From Phytophthora colocasiae (taxonomy: Eukaryota > Oomycota > Peronosporomycetes > Peronosporales > Peronosporaceae): 64,000 nt of DNA. Made by a program: the position numbers and the translations under genes. Position 1 is the first letter of the stretch; each line of letters begins with the position of its first letter. Under the pieces are notes generated by a model. It was not told the origin of the DNA and ran no database searches. It saw only the letters and a program-made list of their open reading frames with translations. Location of the stretch: the NCBI GenBank assembly GCA_018806915.1, contig JAGKQI010000085.1, positions 372,001 to 436,000 on the forward strand, in the 5' to 3' direction. Shown piece after piece: positions 57,586 through 64,000 of the stretch.

Positions 57586-58243
57586 ACCATACGCAAACCA
57601 CAACCCTCACAAAACAAAAATCGCTATCACGCATACCACACATGCAACAACCACGCACGCCACACGGACAACGAATCACCGCCACGCACAACCCGCCTAG
57701 CGCGACAAAAACGCACCATCAATTCATCCCCTCCGTGCTCTTCGACACAAGTTATGGCGCCTTCAATGACGCGTGTCCACACGGACCCACCGAGCTCGAA
57801 AACCACAACACAAAAGAACACACTCTAACACACAAGCTCAACACATCCACCTTGCAGAGGTACGCCCTGTTCCACTTCAGCAGTACCTACTTTGGCCGCC
57901 AGTCTGGCCAAACAGATGTGGTCACGTCCCAGCTCGACCCACAACGCCGAAACATCTTTGCCACCTCGTATATTGTTAAGGACCGTGGTCAGCCAAACCA
58001 AGATGGGCCATACGTACGAACTCGCAGTTCAGTGCTTGTGCCTGGTCAACGAACGAACACTGCAAGAATGTCCATTTGACAAAGGTTGACATGGGTCTGT
58101 GTCGGACTCGAACCCGCACCACGCGATAGGAGTTGTTAGCGGTAGCTGTGCCTCACCGTGAGTGACAGCAGTGCTGTCGGAAGCGTCGGAGTTGACGAGG
58201 AACGTGTAAACGGGAGCACAAGGCGACAAAAGAAAGAAGAAGT

Positions 58244-58323
58244 TGGCCAATGTGGGATTCGAACCCACGCCCTTTCGGACCAGTGCCTTAAACTGGCGCC
58301 TTAGACCGCTCGGCCAATTGACC
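58244..58323 (-). tRNA. tRNA-Leu(AAG), array copy 34
   Basis: Identical to copy 1 with TTTT terminator. Confidence 0.95.
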
Positions 58324-58984
58324 ACCATACGCAAACCACAACCCTCACAAAACAAAAATCGCTCTCACGCATACCACACGTGCAACAAGCAACCACGCAC
58401 GCCACACGGACAACGAATCACCGCCACGCACAACTCGCCTAGCGCGACAAAAACGCACCATCAATTCATCCCCTCCGTGCTCTTCGACACAAGTTATGGC
58501 GCCTTCAATGACGCGTGTCCACACGGACCCACCGAGCTCGAAATCCTCCTCATCACAGAACACGCTCTCCCACCATAGCTACACACATCCACCTTGCCGT
58601 GGTACGCCCTGTTCCACTTCAGCACTACCTACTTTGGCCGCCAGTCTGGCCAAACGAATGTGGTCACGTCCCAGCTCGACCCACAACGCCGAAACATCTT
58701 TGCCATCTCGTATATTGTTAAGGACCGTGGTCAGCCAAACCAAGATGGGCCATACGTACGAACTCGCAGTTCAGTGCTTGTGCCTGGTCAACGAACGAAC
58801 ACTGCAAGAATGTCCATTTGACAAAGGTTGACATGGGTCTGCGTCGGACTCGAACCCGCACCACGCGATAGGAGTTGTTAGCGGTAGCTGTGCCTCACCG
58901 TGAGTGACAGCAGTGCTGTCGGAAGCGTCGGAGTTGACGAGGAACGTGTAAACGGGAGCACAAGGCGACAAAGAAAGAAGAAGT

Positions 58985-59062
58985 TGGCCAATGTAGGTTC
59001 GTACCCACGCCCTTTCGGACCAGTGCCTTAACTGGCGCCTTAGACCGCTCGGCCAATTGACC
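58985..59062 (-). pseudogene. tRNA-Leu(AAG) copy 35, damaged T arm and anticodon loop
   Basis: 78 nt; T arm changed (plus strand GTAGGTTCGTACC), one base lost from the anticodon loop (CCTTAACTGG), and the terminator reduced to TTT. Confidence 0.85.
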
Positions 59063-59724
59063 ACCATACGCAAACCACAACCCTCACCAAAACAAAAATC
59101 GCTATCACGCATACCACACACGTGCAACAACCACGCACGCCACACGGACAACGAATCACCGCCACGCACAACCCGCCTGAAGCGCGACAAAAACGCACCA
59201 TCAATTCATCCCCTCCGTGCTCTTCGACACAAGTTATGGCGCCTTCAATGACGCGTGTCCACACGGACCCACCGAAGCTCGAAATCCTCCTCACCACAGA
59301 ACACACTCTCCCACCATAGCTACACATCCACCTTGCCGAGGTACGCCCTGTTCCACTTCAGCAGTACCTACTTTGGCCGCCAGTCTGGCCAAACGAATGT
59401 GGTCACGTCCCAGCTCGACCCACAACGCCGAAACATCTTTGCCACCTCGTATATTGTTAAGGACCGTGGTCAGCCAAACCAAGATGGGCCATACGTACGA
59501 ACTCGCAGTTCAGTGCTTGTGCCTGGTCAACGAACGAACACTGCAAGAATGTCCATTTGACAAAGGTTGACATGGGTCTGTGTCGGACTCGAACCCGCAC
59601 CACGCGATAGGAGTTGTTAGCGGTAGCTGTGCCTCACCGTGAGTGACAGCAGTGCTGTCGGAAGCGTCGGAGTTGACGAGGAACGTGTAAACGGGAGCAC
59701 AAGGCGACAAAAGAAAGAAGAAGT

Positions 59725-59774
59725 TGGCCAATGTGGGATTCGAACCCACGCCCTTTCGGACCAGTGCCTTAAAC
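59725..59774 (-). pseudogene. tRNA-Leu copy 36, 3' half only; end of the array
   Basis: Normal from the discriminator through the variable arm and into the anticodon loop (GCCTTAAAC), then array sequence stops and unrelated DNA (AGGCGAGCGAAGTC) follows. A and D-arm sequences are missing. Confidence 0.9.
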
Positions 59775-60600
59775 AGGCGAGCGAAGTCTTTTCCGCTGCA
59801 TAATATAATAATAATAATAGCTCATGGAAGAGTCCGATATAGTAGTCGCGTCTTTGAGACTCCGACTCAAAGACAACCTTAGCGACAACCTCGTCGTCGT
59901 TGATACTGTTGCATGAGTACAACAGTATCGGGTTCGGTGGAGAGCTAGCACCGAGCCGGTCATGGATCTCTGCCTCGGTAGGCATCCATGGTGTGCGCAC
60001 TGCCGGATCAGTGCCTATGGCCATCGAATTCCTTCTCCGCCTCGTCCCAGAAAAATCTTTTGCATGAATACATGTTTTATATAACATTTTCGCAAGTGTT
60101 CGAGTTAGCTTCAAGTTGGGCCGGTGACAATAATGTTTGATGCAACGAACGAGAACGATTGGAGGAAATAACTCCTGCAGCTACAGTATGCACTTTTTTT
60201 TACTACCGTACATAGTTCCAGAAGTTGAGAGTAGTCGTTCGATACTACAACTGGGACGTTTTGCCACCGCAATAGGAGAAAGAATAATAGTACTGTAGTA
60301 ATTGTACTAGCACTCATTCTGTTCTCTGTGGCTTTATCGCGCAGATCCGGATTAATTGTCTTGTAGAGCAAAAGTTTATTAATGAGAGAAGCTTACAACT
60401 GCGATAGCAGCCTTCTATCTATATGCATAGCACCAGCTCTCTCCTAGCACTTGGGACCACATCAATCCATTCCGATGAGCCTTGTAATCCATACCACTGC
60501 ATCATCAACCCCATAATCTCGACTCCAGCATAATCATCGTCCTGCCGTTCGACTCCATTCTGACCGGGCGAGCTGATGAGCAACACCTCTGCAATACCGC
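59775..60600. other. non-array DNA, no supported gene
   Basis: Starts at the array boundary. Holds an AAT microsatellite (about 59,801-59,818), a 10-bp inverted repeat (59902-59929) and otherwise unremarkable sequence. It directly follows, in the minus direction, the C-terminus of the degenerate integrase at 60602, so part of it could be the element's 3' end or LTR; no paired LTR was found to test this. A minus-strand frame of ~100 codons (about 59,790-60,090) has no recognised motif. Confidence 0.5.
59902..59929. repeat. perfect 10-bp inverted repeat
   Basis: GATACTGTTG (59902-59911) and CAACAGTATC (59920-59929) with an 8-nt loop. Confidence 0.8.
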
Positions 60601-60601
60601 A

Positions 60602-61129
60602 TCAGTTTGTGCCGGTCTCCAGCAGCACCTCACGGTGCTCGTCGTCTTGAGCTGAGTTCAGGTAGTCCATCACCTTCACAGGGACTTCTTTGAGTATCCG
60701 GTGGCGGGTTCCCACGAATCTTTGACATCTTCCAAGCCGATCCAGGCTACTTGCAGCACCCAGCGATCCACCGCTGCATTGAAACGATCTCACGCACACC
60801 CATCAACAGGCCTGATTCGACACCCAAACTGGAGTCGCTGTAGAACTTTAGTCTGGATCCATGAACCTCGTATTCGTTACCAGTCAGGAGATGCCGGATG
60901 GTGAACACGTTAGACAACAGCCTTACCACCTTGAATGGATTCACTCATCTCGGCAGTAGATTTTGCGTACTAAGGCGCTTGTCCACCCTTGACCAAAGAA
61001 CGTAGTCACCCACATCAAAGTTGCATGGAGCACCTCTAGACTTGGCCATGGCACGGAGACGCGCTCCCTGCGGTTAATCACTTCCTTATGCATTCTGTGA
61101 AGCGTTGCGCGCAGCTTGTCCATGTACAT
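60602..61129 (-). pseudogene. degenerate Ty3/Gypsy integrase C-terminus and chromodomain
   Basis: Read on the minus strand across several frames: MDKLRATLHRMHKEV and NFDVGDYVLWS (post-core helix and linker), NPFKVVRLLSNVF with EVHGSRLKFY (GPF-type module), then AWIGLEDVKDSWEPATR and ILKEVP, a chromodomain end. This differs in sequence from the E1/E2 type, so it is a third Ty3 family. Frameshifts between segments show it is dead. Confidence 0.7.
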
Positions 61130-61290
61130 TTTTGTATTCGCCCTGGGTTAACGGGACTGTTGAGAGAGTCAACAAAGACATCCTGCAAATGATCCGAGCT
61201 CTGCTTATCGAGTACCAGTTGGACACAAAGGAGTGGCCGTACCTACTACAGAGGATCTCGATCATCTCAATCGGCAAAAGTACTTTGTCA
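61130..61290 (+). pseudogene. integrase core fragment in opposite orientation
   Basis: The plus strand encodes YSPWVNGTVERVNKDILQ and IRALLIEYQLDTKEWPYLL, the Ty3 integrase core end including the catalytic Glu of the GTVERV motif. It lies exactly between two minus-strand pieces of integrase that should flank it, so this piece appears inverted. Confidence 0.7.
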
Positions 61291-61309
61291 ATCAAGTAGG
61301 ATCTCTGGC

Positions 61310-61728
61310 TTACCGTACCGCATGTACCATGCCATTAGACCTTAAGCAGCAAGCTGTAGCAGCCCAGCAGGGGAAAAGCTCACAGTAATGAGTCAGGGCA
61401 TCCTTGACCCCAAGTTTAGAGAGTCCCAGTGAACCCCTTCATTTCGGCGCTCAGCATTGAACGTAGGCCCCCATGGCCGCTGTACCAGCCGACCACCCTT
61501 CACATGTTTGTATAATAGACAGCCTTGCAAAAATCACTGTACTTTGGACGACAGGCGGTTAATCGCGAAACGTTCCTGTAGTAATGTTGTCATTCGGTCC
61601 TCACCCCCGTGTCCGTGATTGCCACCGTGCGCAATGACCATGAGGCGCGTAAGCAGTTCGTGAGCCCGTCCGGGATCCACGTCCGTGCCACCGTAATCAC
61701 ACCTTGTAATGGGTCTACTTAGCCTCAC
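61310..61728 (-). pseudogene. degenerate Ty3/Gypsy integrase zinc domain and start of core
   Basis: Minus-strand reading gives LMVIAHGGNHGHGGEDRM (HH part of the zinc site), then in other frames HVKGGRLVQRPWGPT and LGVKDALTHYCELFPCWAAT (integrase core start). Frame changes make it non-functional. It belongs with 60602-61129. Confidence 0.65.
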
Positions 61729-62161
61729 TAGGTGGCGTACACGTGCGCTAACGAGTATGAGGAAGTGTGGAATTAGAATAGACTTAATTTAAGTATACTT
61801 ATTTAACCCCCCTGCGCCCAAGCTGTTTTTACCCGTTTTTCATTTTGGTAACATATTCAAAATACAGCATGTATAGACGCTGGACACGTAAAGTTTGTAT
61901 GGTCCCGGATAAGTACGTGCACCGGTTTTGAACTGCCCTCTCTACCCATCACCCCTCATGTTGGATCTAAACAGCTCACTTCATGTGTTCATGTTGTATC
62001 ATACACCATGATATCGAAATTGAGGAGGGAGTGTGTTGGACTTTTTATCAAGAGACCGGACAAGTAGCACAGAGACCATAGTTTTCCAACAAGCAATCAA
62101 GGTCAAAGCAAAAACAGAGACCATGGATTCACCAGCTAAGCTATCTTAGAACCATTACCAT
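61729..62161. other. A+T-richer stretch, no supported gene
   Basis: Contains GAGGAGGGAG followed shortly by TGTTGGAC (near 62,022-62,041), which resembles a polypurine tract with an LTR start of Copia type, but no partner LTR or coding region was found. Nothing else recognised. Confidence 0.4.
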
Positions 62162-62542
62162 TTAGATTTCTCCAGCAGCAACTAGCTCGCGTGCCGCCTC
62201 AAGGTCGTCCTCAATGCCTTCGTTATCCGAGTTCTCAGCACCTTCTGAGTCTTCCGCGTCGTCCACGGCTTCCACACTTACCGCGTCCTCAACGCTCTCT
62301 GTGTCCTCTGCATTTTCCTCTCCTTCATCACCTTCTGAATCACCTTCATTGTCCTCACCCTCTCCACTGGCTCGACGCTTGCGCTTGCCTGGACTTCCGC
62401 CAGATTCTCGGCTTTGAATTCCTCGTCCGCAACGAGGATTCGGACGTTTCGCCCCATTATTCCACTTGTAATGCCATATCTGCGAGCACGTCAACGAGTT
62501 GCCAGGGTAGTGTTGGGGCCAAACTCTGTTGCACAAATACAT
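62162..62542 (-). CDS. short acidic protein or last exon, function unknown
   Basis: The frame reads MYLCNRVWPQHYPG, then a basic stretch GKRKRRASG and a strongly acidic Glu/Asp-rich C-terminus, about 126 residues, stop at 62162. The ATG at 62542 is immediately preceded on the minus strand by a polypyrimidine run and TTTTTTAG (62544-62551), a good 3' splice site, so this may be the final exon of a gene whose upstream part is beyond 62,560; no convincing upstream exon was recognised. The acidic tail is low complexity and gives no family assignment. Confidence 0.35.
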   Translation of the reverse strand: MYLCNRVWPQHYPGNSLTCSQIWHYKWNNGAKRPNPRCGRGIQSRESGGSPGKRKRRASGEGEDNEGDSEGDEGEENAEDTESVEDAVSVEAVDDAEDSEGAENSDNEGIEDDLEAARELVAAGEI

Positions 62543-62830
62543 CCTAAAAAAGAACAAAATAGATCAGCTTTGCATATGGCTCGAAACGTGAGGACTAGGG
62601 ATGGGTTGCGAAAATAAAATCCGATCGATCGATTCGATCAAATCCGATCGGATCGACAAGTTCACAGCCTTGTGTAAAAACGTTTTTGGCCAATATATTT
62701 TTATTTACAAAATCTGTCATCTTTACTATAGACTCCTAGTTATTGATACTCCTGCTGCAGGTGTATCAATAACAGGAGTCCTGCATCAATAACCGAAACC
62801 ACAACTGTTAAGCAAGGACGAAGCAGCGAG
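62543..62830. other. intergenic DNA with GATC-rich patch and palindrome
   Basis: Includes overlapping GATCGATCGATTCGATC-like repeats (about 62,621-62,660) and the palindrome at 62731-62780. No gene supported. Confidence 0.5.
62731..62780. repeat. near-perfect 50-bp palindrome
   Basis: The left half (GACTCCT, GTTATTGATAC, CCTGC) matches the reverse complement of the right half with one bulged base and one mismatch, centred on CTGCAG. Confidence 0.85.
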
Positions 62831-63517
62831 GTGTTGGAGTCCGCGTCGAATATCAGCATCGGCCCCGGCAGCGCCGACAGTATCGCTAGTTTAGGACGCA
62901 GGAGCAACCCGCGGCGTGTTGTCTACGAGGGCAGCGAGATCGACAGCAGTGACGCACATAGAAACCTTTCTGACGTGAGAGGCTTTGTAGCGCAGGAATT
63001 CGAAAAGTCCAGGTGTTCGTGGAGTTGCTGACGACGATCAATGAAGAGCTGGAAATCACGCGGATTTCGTTGATGGATGCAATTTCAGCTGAAGACGATC
63101 TGAAAACTGTACAAACTGGAGGGGACCCAAATGGGTCGGAAGGCGGTGAGCACCAGCTTATCCGAGGAGTGAATGCGTCATCGTCCTGAGCATATTGGTC
63201 CGCACTCGGTTCGGCTTGCGGACATGCACATGTGGCAGTTTAATCCCTTTCGACCTGCACCAGAAGTGCGAATTTTGCAGCAACATACTATGTCGTGAAT
63301 TCTACTGTCATTTATGAGGTCTGTAGTGACTGCTCGGACCTGTATGAAGTGGAGGAAAACAAAGTATCCAAGAAGAGACTCTGTGTACGTCATTAACGTC
63401 AACTCGTGCATCTTCGAGGACGAAGACTTCTTGGCTGCATTAGCTCCAGCAGTGATCGACGACGACTACGGTGAAGATTTCGTCGAGGACTACGAGTGTG
63501 AATGTGAATGGCTCTGA
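62831..63517 (+). pseudogene. possible protein-coding remnant, acidic with a Cys-rich segment
   Basis: Three plus-strand stretches look protein-like but lie in different frames: NPRRVVYEGSEIDSSDAHRN (about 62,910-62,970), VFVELLTTINEELEITRISL (about 63,010-63,090), and a Cys-rich piece with KCEFC, then VCSDCSDLYEVEEN (about 63,265-63,365). A last frame ends with an acidic tail (DDDYGEDFVEDYECECEWL, stop 63517). They could be exons, a frameshifted gene or chance. Function not recognised. Confidence 0.25.
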
Positions 63518-64000
63518 GTCAATTGGGTGTCTCGAGTGTTCTTGGATTGAGACTGGTACTGATGGAATTAAGACATACTGAGCTGACTTTGAATCAACGG
63601 ATGCTTGCAATTCGCCTGTGATTGCGACTGGCTGAGCTGCGACTGAGTGAGTCGAGGACGCTCGAATAGAGTAGACTTCTTCAGTCCATTAACCTGTGCG
63701 TTCACAAGTTTATCAAGCGTTTGCAGTGCTCTCGGATGGTTCAGTTCATTCTCTGGATACAGCTCCGACCCGTCATCTTGAAGTCTCAATTCAAGAATAC
63801 TAGAAACAGTCAGCTAACGCAGAGTCGACTCAGTTGCTCCCAGCCTGGAACCTCAAGGGAAAACGTGCTGTCTCACAGTTAACTCACTGAATCGCAGAGT
63901 TCAACTCAATTCAAGGATACTCAACTGACTCAAAGCCAATTGATCACTTCCAGGAATCGCAGCTCACTCTGAGTCAACTCAGTCAATCGCAGAATCAATT
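63518..64000. repeat. degenerate GACTCA/TTGACTGA-rich low-complexity DNA
   Basis: Short variants of ACTCAACT, GACTCA, TCAATTCAA and AATCGCAG recur throughout, especially 63,790-64,000. A minus-strand frame encodes Ser-Gln-rich repeats (TQSQLSQSQSQ), explained by the same low complexity. Confidence 0.55.

Larger units (their letters stand above)
42656..59774. repeat. tRNA-Leu tandem array, right block
   Basis: Continues the unit cut by E2, beginning with the duplicated AGTA. The first four tRNA genes contain a MITE, giving ~1,140-bp units; the rest are ~730-790 bp, plus one unit of 1,031 bp with a partial duplication. Units here vary more than in the left block: small indels, B-box changes and local duplications increase towards the right end. 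The block stops abruptly inside a tRNA gene at about 59,774. Confidence 0.95.

Noticed and set aside
15019..59774. CRISPR array or satellite without genes
   Set aside because: Units are ~740 bp and nearly identical throughout, with tRNA genes inside; there is no short repeat with unique spacers.
62022..62041. Copia-type polypurine tract and LTR start
   Set aside because: GAGGAGGGAG and TGTTGGAC are suggestive, but no second LTR, integrase or RT fragment of that type was found nearby.

Overview
The window looks like a repeat-rich, gene-poor stretch of a eukaryotic nuclear genome, most likely an oomycete (Phytophthora-like). The evidence is: very large Ty3/Gypsy LTR retrotransposons with a second plant/archaeal-type RNase H and a C-terminal chromodomain; an unusual YIDD reverse transcriptase with an insertion before the catalytic motif; and a long tandem array of tRNA genes that lack an encoded CCA end and use T-run Pol III terminators. 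The organism call is inference; no host single-copy gene identifies a species.

Layout. (1) 1-15018 is the 3' part of Ty3/Gypsy element E1: gag (cut by the window edge and by one in-frame stop), a nearly intact pol, a 1030-codon reading frame on the opposite strand between pol and the LTR, then the 3' LTR (13472-15018). (2) 15019-25765 is a tandem array of ~740-bp units, each holding one minus-strand tRNA-Leu(AAG) gene and one further B-box-bearing tRNA-like sequence. (3) 25766-42655 is a complete 16,890-bp relative of E1, element E2, inserted into one array unit with a 4-bp AGTA duplication; its two 1604-bp LTRs are almost identical, but gag, pol and the antisense frame are all broken. (4) 42656-59774 continues the array. 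Its first four tRNA genes are each split in the anticodon loop by the same ~400-bp PIF/Harbinger-like MITE, so insertion was followed by unit amplification; later units carry more point lesions, and the array ends inside a tRNA gene. (5) 59775-64000 is unique or degenerate DNA: remains of another chromodomain Ty3/Gypsy integrase with an internal inversion, a short acidic reading frame behind a good splice acceptor, a near-perfect 50-bp palindrome, possible remnants of a Cys-containing protein, and GACTCA-rich low-complexity DNA.

How it works together. E1 and E2 encode the standard Gag, protease, reverse transcriptase, RNase H, integrase and chromodomain set, with pol in the -1 frame relative to gag and an identical 35-nt hairpin at the gag/pol junction of both. 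Both also carry a homologous long antisense protein gene starting about 60 bp inside the 3' LTR. A dual RNase H plus an antisense frame in this position resembles plant Tat-lineage elements, and this is the most interesting system here. The array would supply many copies of one leucine tRNA, but a sizeable minority of copies look dead.
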